Positions 24,882-32,879 of a stretch of DNA of 39,326 bases are shown here, piece after piece. Position numbers and translations under genes: made by a program. The stretch is from Candidatus Hestiella sp. (GTDB taxonomy: Archaea > Thermoproteota > Thermoprotei_A > Sulfolobales > Acidilobaceae), in NCBI GenBank assembly GCA_015522625.1, contig WALX01000053.1:1-39326 (forward strand), read 5' to 3'. How positions within the stretch are numbered: the stretch's first letter is position 1; each line of letters opens with the position of its first letter. A model generated the notes under the pieces. That model was given only the letters and a program-made list of their open reading frames with translations. It made no database searches and was not told where the DNA came from.

Positions 24882-25373
24882 ATGATAAAATTTGTGGCGG
24901 ATGCAATGCTTGGGAAGCTTACAAAGTGGCTTAGGCTACTTGGATACGACGTGCTCTACTCAGCGGAATATAGTGATAGCCAAATTATAGATATAGCAAA
25001 GAGGCAAAATAGAGTAATATTGACGAGTGATAGGGGCTTGTATTATAGAGCAAAGAAGATAGGTGTTGGAGTCGCTCTCTTGGCCTTATCGAAGCCTGTG
25101 GAAATGCTCGCGACCCTTTATTCAAAGGGATTAATAGAATTAGAGGTTGATCCAAATAGAAGCAGGTGTCCTCATTGTAATGGCAAGTTAATTAGGGTAG
25201 AGGATAAAAGCATGGTCAAAAGCAGGGTTCCACCCGGAGCTTTAAAAACCTATAAGGTGTTCTATATATGTGCATCTTGCAACCAAGTTTATTGGGAGGG
25301 TAGCCATTGGAAGAATATTAGGAGGATAACGGATGAGGCAAAGCTGATCTCTGCCAGAATAAAGTCGGCCTAG
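24882..25373 (+). CDS. Mut7-C family RNase (DUF82), PIN-like domain plus zinc ribbon
   Basis: The 163-residue protein has a PIN-like N-terminal domain: FVADAMLGKLTKWLRLLGYDV with D7, and TSDRGLY with D50. The C-terminal zinc ribbon has C96-x2-C99 and C130-x2-C133. This is the Mut7-C architecture, a predicted ribonuclease widespread in archaea whose cellular role is poorly known. The ATG follows GGATGTCGTA without a strong binding site. It is convergent with the CBS gene, with a 4-base overlap. Confidence 0.9.
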   Translation: MIKFVADAMLGKLTKWLRLLGYDVLYSAEYSDSQIIDIAKRQNRVILTSDRGLYYRAKKIGVGVALLALSKPVEMLATLYSKGLIELEVDPNRSRCPHCNGKLIRVEDKSMVKSRVPPGALKTYKVFYICASCNQVYWEGSHWKNIRRITDEAKLISARIKSA

Positions 25374-25810
25374 CTTTTCCCAGCTTTTAGCTGATATACC
25401 AGCTCTATGTAATGGGGGGCAAGTTTTAGAATATCTCTCTTTGATAGAATACCTATAGGCTTTGAGGTACTAGAATCAAGTATGGGAAGGTGGCCTATTC
25501 CCTTGCTCCCCATAAGCTCTGCAGCGCTATCGAGTGGTGTATCATCAAAGGCATAATATGGATTCTTGGTCATTATCTGTCCGGCGCTTACACTCATTGG
25601 TTGCAACCCCTTAGCAACCACTTCTCTTATTATATCACCCTTAGTCACTATGCCTAATAAGCTATTGTCCTCGTTGACTATTACTACTGCGCCGATACCA
25701 TTTTTTACCATAAGCTCTGCTATGTCATCTATGTTCTTTATAGGTGAAGAGGTTATTAGAGGCGAACTCATTATATCTCTCACTAAGTACTTTCTTACGT
25801 TTGCTGCCAT
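25370..25810 (-). CDS. two-CBS-domain protein
   Basis: The 146-residue protein consists almost entirely of a CBS pair: first motif VRDIMSSPLITSSP through GIVTKGDIIREVV, second QIMTKNPYYAFDDTPL through GILSKRDILKLAP. CBS pairs bind adenosine nucleotides or S-adenosylmethionine and sense energy or metabolite state. There is no attached effector domain, so the partner is unknown. GGTGA lies nine bases before the ATG. Confidence 0.88.
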   Translation of the reverse strand: MAANVRKYLVRDIMSSPLITSSPIKNIDDIAELMVKNGIGAVVIVNEDNSLLGIVTKGDIIREVVAKGLQPMSVSAGQIMTKNPYYAFDDTPLDSAAELMGSKGIGHLPILDSSTSKPIGILSKRDILKLAPHYIELVYQLKAGKS

Positions 25811-26014
25811 TCTCTCTGCTCACCATTTTATCTAGCTGGATAAAACGGGTTAATAGGTTATTTTGTAGTTTGTTCATTTTCGTTAGTGGGTATTATAGGT
25901 TCTGTTCAGGCTTAATGCTACTGTGAAGACCTCCAATATTATTATGTTAGCAAGCCTTTCCTTTTTCCTATCCTAGGTCATTGTAGGTCTCACTAAGATG
26001 AGTTGTACCTCTAC
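25811..26014. other. intergenic region between the CBS gene and an IS607 relic
   Basis: No gene is visible. The first 60 bases hold the CBS promoter (TTTTATCCAG, minus strand). The remainder borders the IS607 relic and may include its worn outer end; IS607 elements lack terminal inverted repeats, so the edge cannot be seen. Confidence 0.45.
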
Positions 26015-26157
26015 TCATGCTTCATCATGGCTACAAATCACGTGGAGGTCATGGACACCCTTTGGGGCAAATGGCACGTGCCTCACATCTATAAGTTGCT
26101 TCGTAGCTATGTTCGTGACTCCTATAACGTCTCTATTGTGCATGAAGCCGCACCGAG
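26015..26157 (-). pseudogene. TnpB C-terminal fragment of an IS607-type element
   Basis: The minus-strand frame reads ARCGFMHNRDVIGVTNI, the second half of the TnpB zinc finger and the RuvC-III (A/N)-R-D motif with its N-I, then APKGVHDLHVI to a TGA. About 45 codons remain. It begins where the TnpA fragment stops, in another frame. The central 1.5 kb or more of the element has been lost. Confidence 0.65.
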
Positions 26158-26324
26158 CGGCCAAGAAGGCATTTAATCTCACTTTCGGGTATACTCTGCC
26201 TGTTGTCAACATTGATTGCCCTTATTCTACCTTCCTTAATCCACCTACGGAGAGTGCGATTCGCAATACCTAATATCTTGCATGCTTCTTTGATGCTGCA
26301 ATACTGTTCCATGGCCATCTTCAA
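26158..26324 (-). pseudogene. TnpA N-terminal fragment of an IS607-type serine recombinase
   Basis: About 56 codons read CSIKEACKILGIANRTLRRW, then IKEGRIRAINVDNRQ and SIPESEI, the MerR-like helix-turn-helix that begins IS607 TnpA. The Ser-recombinase catalytic domain is absent. After GR the homology switches to TnpB in another frame, so an internal deletion joined the two genes. Confidence 0.75.
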
Positions 26325-26360
26325 ATAAAAGACCTACATAGACCTATAAAAACCTTTACT

Positions 26361-27020
26361 CTAGAAACTGCTACCTAGTCCTTTAAGATCCTCAACATTA
26401 TATGGTAAGTATAACCTTTTTAGGAAAGTTATGTGTCTTGTTGACCTAGGTGGTAGTAGTATATTCTTTTTTATTGCCATTATGACGTTCCACTTCGTTA
26501 ACAAGGGCGGTTCAATAGTCAATACATTTTCTTTTCTTATATTTGCGTGCCTTTCTTTTATCTTTATGCTCTTTATGTACCACCTGTATTCTTTCTCAAA
26601 ATTTTTTATCTGTATATAGCCTTCTATTCCGTTTTCACATATCTTTATTTTATTACTTGCCTCTTCAAATCCCTCAATACATAGAATAGACTTTATGTGG
26701 GAAATTTCGTCGTGTAGTGGAAACTTGAGGGTATAGGTTCTGAACCACTTATCAACTACTATTTCTTCGTCGTTGATATAGTCTATAAGAAAGGCTGGAA
26801 TATATCTGGCCTTCAACATCCTTAAGGTAGTGGCCCTGTGCACGCCATCTATCACTCCCATAGTGTCTTTGTCTACAATTATCGGTTTTCTTATAATACC
26901 CCTTTTTTCTATTTTTGCCATTAAATACTTGACATGTGACATAAAGGCTAGTTCATGGTACTTTAACATAGAAACATCTACTAACCCTACGTGTATTTTT
27001 CTTTTCACGACCTCAATCAT
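26361..27020 (-). CDS. ParB-fold protein, candidate SerK-like serine kinase
   Basis: The 219-residue protein has an N-terminal ParB/Srx-like domain: H22-E23 in LKYHELAFMSHV, GIIRKPIIVD (41-50), DGVHR at 58-62, then ARYIPAFLIDY. This pattern is closest to SerK, the free-serine kinase of Thermococcus (ADP-dependent, making O-phosphoserine for cysteine synthesis), where a Glu and D-G-H-H-R form the active site. Here the first His of that motif is Val. The C-terminal 120 residues are basic and specific to this group. A chromosomal ParB or other nucleotide-dependent enzyme remains possible. It is monocistronic, between an IS607 relic and ssb. Confidence 0.6.
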   Translation of the reverse strand: MIEVVKRKIHVGLVDVSMLKYHELAFMSHVKYLMAKIEKRGIIRKPIIVDKDTMGVIDGVHRATTLRMLKARYIPAFLIDYINDEEIVVDKWFRTYTLKFPLHDEISHIKSILCIEGFEEASNKIKICENGIEGYIQIKNFEKEYRWYIKSIKIKERHANIRKENVLTIEPPLLTKWNVIMAIKKNILLPPRSTRHITFLKRLYLPYNVEDLKGLGSSF

Positions 27021-27084
27021 TATTAGGCCGCCAAAACAAAGTAGACCTCAGCTTAGAAAATTACAAACATAGCATTATTGTCTT

Positions 27085-27519
27085 TCATTTTTTATATCTG
27101 CGAAAAGACGAGGATCCCCTTCTCCCATAGCTTCTAAAACCCTGGCTACTAGCCTTTGGTGTGTCTTCTGGGACTTCCTCCAAAGTCGGTACTTCATTCT
27201 CTCCTATTTTCTTTATCTCCCCACGAAATCCTACATTGAGCTGAACTTCGCCCCTAAAGCTTGTGGTCCAACCACCATTTATTTGTATGGCATCACCTTC
27301 ATCCACTTTCCCTGTCTGAGATCCCCATATAGTTAGCTTTACTCTTCCAGTATCATCCCCGACAACTGCTTCGCTAATTGTCCTGTCTCCTCTCCTTGTA
27401 TGTATTACCTTTGGTTCACCAGCGCTTAGAACCCTCACCTTAACTGAAACGTTATCTTCCCCCTCACGGAGGTCCATAACCTTACGATTACCTTCCTTAT
27501 CTAATGCCAAATTTCTCAC
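27085..27519 (-). CDS. ssb: single-stranded DNA-binding protein, crenarchaeal single-OB-fold type
   Basis: The 144-residue protein aligns in pattern with Sulfolobus SSB: one OB fold (about 15-110) with VKVRVLSAGEP, TISEAVVGDDTGRVKLTIWG and VQLNVGFRGEI, then a flexible Pro/Ser/Gly/Arg-rich tail ending FRRYKK. It protects single-stranded DNA and recruits repair proteins; unlike bacterial SSB tails this one is basic. The start is GTG at 27519; an ATG at codon 15 would also leave a full OB fold. It diverges from mre11 across about 208 bases, so replication/repair genes sit back to back. Confidence 0.9.
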   Translation of the reverse strand: MRNLALDKEGNRKVMDLREGEDNVSVKVRVLSAGEPKVIHTRRGDRTISEAVVGDDTGRVKLTIWGSQTGKVDEGDAIQINGGWTTSFRGEVQLNVGFRGEIKKIGENEVPTLEEVPEDTPKASSQGFRSYGRRGSSSFRRYKK

Positions 27520-27683
27520 ACACGTTTACCCTAGCGGTTATAGATTTAGAGTCTAATGCTTAAAAGGTTTCTCTCTCAAGGCCTACTGTTCTTACTTGTG
27601 CATAGCTTAAATGGCTGTATTGATTTGTCTCGAGAGACCTAGGGTTTAATACTTGGTTTTTCTTTAGAAACAAAACGGATAAT

Positions 27684-27722
27684 GTTTAAGAGGTAATACA
27701 GACAAATAATAACAAGGAGGAG
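27684..27722 (+). promoter_or_regulatory. promoter and ribosome binding site of the mre11 operon
   Basis: GTTTAAG at 27684-27690 is a fair TATA box that would start transcription near 27712, and the strong GGAGGAG at 27716-27722 lies five bases before the TTG start. The leader would be about 15 bases. The rest of the 27520-27727 gap shows only the divergent ssb promoter (CTTTTAAGC near 27560-27570, minus strand). Confidence 0.45.
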
Positions 27723-27727
27723 TAGGG

Positions 27728-28954
27728 TTGCAAATTATTCATATGTCCGATCTTCATATTGGTGCGAAGCCACACAATGAGCCAACCATATATAACGATA
27801 TAATCGAGGCCTTCAATAATTCCGTTGAGATTATAAAACAAGAAAAACCAGACTTGGTAGTAATAGCTGGCGATATATTTCATACTCCAAAGCCCGACAA
27901 TGATTCTTTAAGGTTTGTAATGACCAAGTTCAGGGAAATTACTTCTTTTAACATACCAATAATCTTGGCCCATGGAGAGCACGACACCCCTGGAAGGAGA
28001 GAATCGACAATACTCCAAGTTATATCCTCAGCGCTAGACAAGGTCTATGCTCCATACTATGAATCCAAACCTTCTAGTAGTGGGGAGTCCATATATAGCA
28101 ATATAGTCAAGGATACTTGGATGAAGGTGAGGGGGTTAAACATCTTTGTTTATCCATTTAAAAAGATGAGCCAAGAGAAGAGGAAGTTGCTTTCAAAGCA
28201 GTTGCTACCATACTATAATAAGTTTATCAAAAGAGAAGGAGGAAAAAGCGTATTTGTTGGTCATTTTTCTATAGATCCTATATTTGTCTATGATGCGATT
28301 GCTACTGAGGACGATCTGCCAGAAGCAAATTACATAGCCTTGGGCCACGTTCACAAAAGGCATATAATAAGGGGGCCGAAATATTTTGTATATCCAGGCT
28401 CTCTGTATCCTTTAGATATAAAGGAGGCAGAATATAAAAACAAGAGAGGACCAATACTGGTGGACTTATCTTCGGATGAACCAAGCATAGAGGAGATAGG
28501 TATCCCTATAAGGAGCAATGTAATAGGTGATCTTGAAATAAGCGATGAAAAGCAGATAGATAAGAAAATTAAGGGTTTTGTTGAGGTGAAAAGAATACAA
28601 GCAGGTCATAAAAAACCAATAATATACCTCAGAATCAGGATGGGGAAGAATGTATATTCTAGGGTTGTCCTGCAGAGTATAGAAAGGGTTGGCAAAGAAA
28701 CCGATGTTGTCATAATTCCAATATTGGAGAGGGTCGGTATTAAAGAGGAAGGGACTTATCCTATAAGCTCAAGCGATAGAAATTCTTTGGATCCTGTATT
28801 TGTTATGGTCAATAGCTTGAAAATAAAGGAAGAAGTCGCCAAGCTTTTAATAGAGCTTAGGGATGCTTCCTTAAATGAAAACGATGAGAAGGTGGACGAG
28901 ATCCTCTCAGCACTTTCAACTACAGCATATAATGATTTGAAGGTGTGGATGTGA
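27728..28954 (+). CDS. mre11: DNA double-strand break repair nuclease Mre11
   Basis: The 408-residue protein has the phosphodiesterase motifs: D8-L-H10, G48-D49, H82-G-E-H85-D, H179 (GHFS) and G-H207-V-H209. It forms the nuclease part of the Mre11-Rad50 complex, which processes DNA ends before recombination. In many Mre11 proteins the third motif is G-N-H-D, with Asn as metal ligand; here it is G-E-H-D. The start is TTG at 27728 behind GGAGGAG. Its TGA overlaps the rad50 ATG by one base, and the rad50 binding site lies in its last codons. Confidence 0.94.
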   Translation: MQIIHMSDLHIGAKPHNEPTIYNDIIEAFNNSVEIIKQEKPDLVVIAGDIFHTPKPDNDSLRFVMTKFREITSFNIPIILAHGEHDTPGRRESTILQVISSALDKVYAPYYESKPSSSGESIYSNIVKDTWMKVRGLNIFVYPFKKMSQEKRKLLSKQLLPYYNKFIKREGGKSVFVGHFSIDPIFVYDAIATEDDLPEANYIALGHVHKRHIIRGPKYFVYPGSLYPLDIKEAEYKNKRGPILVDLSSDEPSIEEIGIPIRSNVIGDLEISDEKQIDKKIKGFVEVKRIQAGHKKPIIYLRIRMGKNVYSRVVLQSIERVGKETDVVIIPILERVGIKEEGTYPISSSDRNSLDPVFVMVNSLKIKEEVAKLLIELRDASLNENDEKVDEILSALSTTAYNDLKVWM

Positions 28955-31710
28955 TGGGATATTTTATAATAGATTCCCTGTTAATAAAAGACTTCATAAG
29001 CCATAGCTACACTAGGATGGATTTCTCTTCTGGAAGTATGGCTATATTAGGAGAGAATGGGGCCGGAAAGAGCAGCATCTTAGAGGCAATCTTTTATGCC
29101 TTCACATTGAGGCCTTGGAGAGAAAGGTCCTACATAGTTAAGGCTGGTTCACATAGATCTGTTATCAATGTTATTCTTAGAGAAGCTTATGGGAGTACAA
29201 AACTAGAGCTTAACGTAACACTAAGTAAGAGGGCTAATAGCATAACTAACGAGGTTCTATTAAAAAGAAATGGAAAGATAGAAGCCACGAAGGTTGAAGA
29301 TTATAAGAGGCTGTTGGGACAATATCTTAATATCGGTACCCTTCCAAAAATAGAGGAATTTCTCCAAGGCAGTGTCATAGTAAAGCAAAACATATTGGGT
29401 AACATAGCTAGCAGGATGAGCGATTCAAGGAAAGACTTTAAAGAACTAATAGAAAGTGCGCTTGGGATAAACATTTATAAGGAGGCGCAGAAGGGCTTAA
29501 AGAGTATTGATATAAAACCCCCAACTACCCTTGGGGGTCAAGTATTTAATATAAGGCAGAAGCATAGGGACATCTTAAAACAAGGGGTGGAGAATAGAAG
29601 AAGTGATGTTAGCAGCATTACCAAAGCCATTAATGAAATAAGAGATAGGATAAAGAAGAAATTAGAAGAAAAAAAGGCCATAGAAGAGAATTTAAGAGAT
29701 TTGAAGAATGAAGAGAAGGAGCTACAAAGCAAGCTATTTGCATTAGACTCTATGAGATTAAGAAAAGAGGAGATCGAAAGTCAAAAGGAGAGGCTAAGCA
29801 ACGAAATCGAGGAGATCGAAAGTCAAAAGGAGAGGCTAAGCAACGAAATCGAGGAGATCGAAAGTCAAAAGGAGATAGCAGAGTTATATAGCGATATTAT
29901 TAAATATGAGGAAATTTCACGGAAGGTATACAAGCTAGAAGCTGAGATAACTGAGTTTAGGGAGATGGAGAGAAACTATGAGACGCTCTTGAGCACAAAG
30001 GATGATGAAGAAAAGTATAATGAGTTGCTACAAAACAAGCAAGAGATAGAAAATAAAATAAATACCCTTAGGCTGAGAAAGGCCGAATTCCAAGGGTTAT
30101 ATGATAGATTTAAAAAGGTTAAGATAAGGTTAAAAAAAATATATAATGACTATAGGGACGTACTTGCCGGCTATAAAGAAGATCTGGAGGCTTTCAGGAT
30201 AGGTGGGTTGTTAAATAAAATAAAGGCTGAATTGGATGTAACCAAGAGGGATTATGAGTCTCATACAAACAGAAAAAATGAGATAATTGATAGGATAAGC
30301 CTTAAGAAGTCTGCTATTCAAAATATCAAAAGATATTTAGAAGTGCTGAATAGACCTGGGAAAGAGACCGAATGTCCTGTGTGTCACAGTAAGCTAAGCG
30401 GTAAAACAGTAGAAGACCTGAAGAAGGGCTATGAACAGGAGGTGAAAAGACAGAAGGCCGAATTGGATTTAATAAGAGAGGATTATAACCGCATTGATAA
30501 GTCAATAAAAGAATATGAAACAAAGATAAGTAGGCTCGAGGCTGTAGTTGCCAACCTTGAAGCTATAGCTGGCGAAATAAGTGACGAGGTGAAAGAGTCA
30601 GAGTCCGGATTAAGAAAAATAGAGGAAGAGATTAAAGATGAGGAAAAGAGACTTGAAGATGTTTCAAGTAAGATGAAGAGACTTGAAGATGCCCATAAAA
30701 AATACGAACTTGCGGCATTTTATTTTAGGGAGATGTCCATTGACTATATAGAAAATAAAATTAAAGACTACAAAAAGAAGGTCGATGAATATGACGAGTA
30801 TAAGGCGCTAGTGGGCGAAATAACTAACAAAGTTTTGCTAATAACAAAATCTAATGATATGAGAGAAGCCAAGGAAAAGGTCATAAACTCGAGGTCTAGG
30901 CTATCTTCGCTTAATTTGTATAAAGAGAACTTGAAGAGATATGAAAAGGAACTTGAAGAAAAAGGAAAGGAACTTGAAGAAAAAGGAAAGGAACTTGAAG
31001 AAATAAGCCTTAACATAGCTTCTATGGAGGGCATAGAGGAAAAGTATAAGGATCTAAGTGCTAGAATAAAGGAAATGGAAGAAGTAAAGGATAGTCTCTT
31101 AATGGAAATAAGTTCGCTCGAAGGTGAGGTGAAAGCGAAAGGAGAAAGGCTAGAAAAATTAAAGGTAGAGATAGGTGAGCTTGAAAGATTAATAAGGAAA
31201 ATCGACACGGGGTTAGCTTCTATTAATATATTTGAAAAGGTTCAAAAAATATTGTACAGTAATGCTCTGGTTGCCCTTGAAAATGAGATGAATAATATCT
31301 TCTCTAGGTTTGGTTTGGATTACTCTAGGATAGAAATAAGAGAAAACGATGAGGGAAACCTTGGCGTCTATGTCATCGATAGATCCGGTAACGAGAGGCC
31401 TGTTTCTGTTTTAAGTGGGGGTGAGCAAACAGTTATAGCCCTGACTTTCATAATAGCTTTAAATAAAATAATACAAGCAAAGATAGGTTTCTTAGCATTA
31501 GACGAGCCTACAGAAAGCCTGGATGAACAGAGGAGGAAGGTCTTAGTAGATGTATTAGGCAGGCTCACAGAAAGCTATGATAATTCCCCACCCCCAATAA
31601 ACCAGCTGATATTAGTAACTCACCATGCAGACATAATTGACGCTATAGATCAAGTTTGCAATATAAGCAAAAAAGATGGCGTGTCGAAGGTTCAGTGTCA
31701 GGGTGATTGA
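28954..31710 (+). CDS. rad50: DNA double-strand break repair ATPase Rad50
   Basis: This SMC-like ATPase of about 918 residues has Walker A GENGAGKS (33-40), a long coiled coil interrupted by the zinc hook C474-P-V-C477, the signature LSGGEQ (820-825) and Walker B FLALDEPTES with D850/E851. It clamps DNA and controls Mre11. GTG triplets at 28945 and 28951 are in frame, but GGTG at 28943-28946 gives correct spacing to ATG 28954. The coiled coil contains exact tandem duplications, listed separately. nurA starts one base after the stop. Confidence 0.95.
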   Translation: MGYFIIDSLLIKDFISHSYTRMDFSSGSMAILGENGAGKSSILEAIFYAFTLRPWRERSYIVKAGSHRSVINVILREAYGSTKLELNVTLSKRANSITNEVLLKRNGKIEATKVEDYKRLLGQYLNIGTLPKIEEFLQGSVIVKQNILGNIASRMSDSRKDFKELIESALGINIYKEAQKGLKSIDIKPPTTLGGQVFNIRQKHRDILKQGVENRRSDVSSITKAINEIRDRIKKKLEEKKAIEENLRDLKNEEKELQSKLFALDSMRLRKEEIESQKERLSNEIEEIESQKERLSNEIEEIESQKEIAELYSDIIKYEEISRKVYKLEAEITEFREMERNYETLLSTKDDEEKYNELLQNKQEIENKINTLRLRKAEFQGLYDRFKKVKIRLKKIYNDYRDVLAGYKEDLEAFRIGGLLNKIKAELDVTKRDYESHTNRKNEIIDRISLKKSAIQNIKRYLEVLNRPGKETECPVCHSKLSGKTVEDLKKGYEQEVKRQKAELDLIREDYNRIDKSIKEYETKISRLEAVVANLEAIAGEISDEVKESESGLRKIEEEIKDEEKRLEDVSSKMKRLEDAHKKYELAAFYFREMSIDYIENKIKDYKKKVDEYDEYKALVGEITNKVLLITKSNDMREAKEKVINSRSRLSSLNLYKENLKRYEKELEEKGKELEEKGKELEEISLNIASMEGIEEKYKDLSARIKEMEEVKDSLLMEISSLEGEVKAKGERLEKLKVEIGELERLIRKIDTGLASINIFEKVQKILYSNALVALENEMNNIFSRFGLDYSRIEIRENDEGNLGVYVIDRSGNERPVSVLSGGEQTVIALTFIIALNKIIQAKIGFLALDEPTESLDEQRRKVLVDVLGRLTESYDNSPPPINQLILVTHHADIIDAIDQVCNISKKDGVSKVQCQGD
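29767..29874 (+). repeat. 42-base tandem repeat in the rad50 coiled coil (2.6 copies)
   Basis: Two identical 42-base units (29767-29808, 29809-29850) and 24 bases of a third encode EEIESQKERLSNEI repeats. Fourteen residues are exactly two heptads, so the coiled-coil register is kept. Identity at the DNA level points to recent slippage or unequal recombination. Confidence 0.9.
30949..31002 (+). repeat. 21-base tandem repeat in the rad50 coiled coil (2.5 copies)
   Basis: Two identical 21-base units (30949-30969, 30970-30990), then 12 bases of a third, encode ELEEKGK repeats. Seven residues are one heptad. The unit lies in the second arm of the coiled coil, after the zinc hook. Confidence 0.85.
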
Positions 31711-31711
31711 A

Positions 31712-32866
31712 ATGGATTCTAGCCTTATAAACGCGGCACTTAACAATAGGGATATAATACTAAGCATAATTAGAAAGGCGCAGTACAATATCAAATGCAA
31801 TGTAAGGTGGAGGCAATTACCGGAAAAGTCAGACGAGGAATTCGAATATTCTGCCGAGGATGGCGGGGATATGGTCTCAGAGTTTGATACCTTTACCCTG
31901 TATATGGCGAAGTCATATTCTAGCTTTTTTAACCCTTTAAGCCAGCCACATAAGCATGCACTCGTTGGATTGCTTATACCACCAAAGTATGCCCTTTACA
32001 GGGTATCAGCATATAGAGAAGTACTTGAGGCTAGGGCTTCCTTAGAGGCTATTCCCCAAGATGGTCTTTTTCTCTTTGATGGTAGTATATTTCCGGTAGT
32101 TACTTGGTGGGCTCCAAGAACTTCAATAAAAGATGGTAAAAGGTTAAGTGAGCTGATAGAGGTATCGCAAGAGAAAGTGGGGGATGTAAGCATAGAATAC
32201 AATAAGCTGATGGATATGTCCTTAGACCACCCCCAAGTGCCGGTAATATTAATGGAAATGGCTTTGAAGAGAGGCAAAATAGAGGGGAGGGAAGAGTGGT
32301 ATCTCGCTTTAGAGATATTTGAAAAGCTATTCGTTTACAAAGAACTAATTAAAAGAATATGGGAAAGAGGCTCTATACCAATATATATAACCAAGACAAG
32401 CAGGTCTACAAAGTTATGCGGATTGAACCTGCCAGATGTTCATATATTAAAAAGGCTAAGGCCATTAAAGCCTGGTTATGTGTTATGGGAAGGTAGCTTA
32501 GGTATAGGGGTTTATGATAGGATAGGTGAGGGTGCCGAAACCATGTATCCAGAAACAGGTGGGATACGTGATTTCTACACGAAAAGGCTTGGGATACTGA
32601 AAATATATGCTAGGCTATCCCAAGGTGGTTCAATCTTGCAAATAGAGGCGCTTTTCGATGCGAGCAGGAGGATACCTAGTGCTGAGGAATTCTCGGAGGA
32701 GGTTTTAGCAAAAATTTTATCGATACCAATGCAAAGGGGCTATCCGACACCCTTAGTATTGGCGCATCATCATGCTGTAATAACTAGGAGGGATATGGAG
32801 TCTATAATTAAGGTTAGTGGTCTTGAGGGTGAAACAAGGGAGAGGGAGATGCTCGTGTATTTTTAG
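31712..32866 (+). CDS. nurA: NurA 5'-3' nuclease
   Basis: The product is about 384 residues in the NurA family, with a D-G-G/S motif (SAEDGGDM near 50, then LFDGSIFP near 132) and the C-terminal VLAHHHAVITRRDME with His and Asp of the RNase H-like site. With HerA it resects the 5' strand at DNA breaks. An in-frame ATG at 31676 lies deep inside rad50. The ATG at 31712 follows GGTGA (31702-31706) by five bases and is chosen; it lies one base after the rad50 stop. HerA follows directly. Confidence 0.92.
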   Translation: MDSSLINAALNNRDIILSIIRKAQYNIKCNVRWRQLPEKSDEEFEYSAEDGGDMVSEFDTFTLYMAKSYSSFFNPLSQPHKHALVGLLIPPKYALYRVSAYREVLEARASLEAIPQDGLFLFDGSIFPVVTWWAPRTSIKDGKRLSELIEVSQEKVGDVSIEYNKLMDMSLDHPQVPVILMEMALKRGKIEGREEWYLALEIFEKLFVYKELIKRIWERGSIPIYITKTSRSTKLCGLNLPDVHILKRLRPLKPGYVLWEGSLGIGVYDRIGEGAETMYPETGGIRDFYTKRLGILKIYARLSQGGSILQIEALFDASRRIPSAEEFSEEVLAKILSIPMQRGYPTPLVLAHHHAVITRRDMESIIKVSGLEGETREREMLVYF

Positions 32867-32879
32867 GAGGTGACTTCTT

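Noticed and set aside
31676-31711. longer NurA beginning inside rad50
   Set aside because: The ATG at 31712 has a correctly spaced GGTGA, and the extra residues are merely rad50 sequence in another frame.
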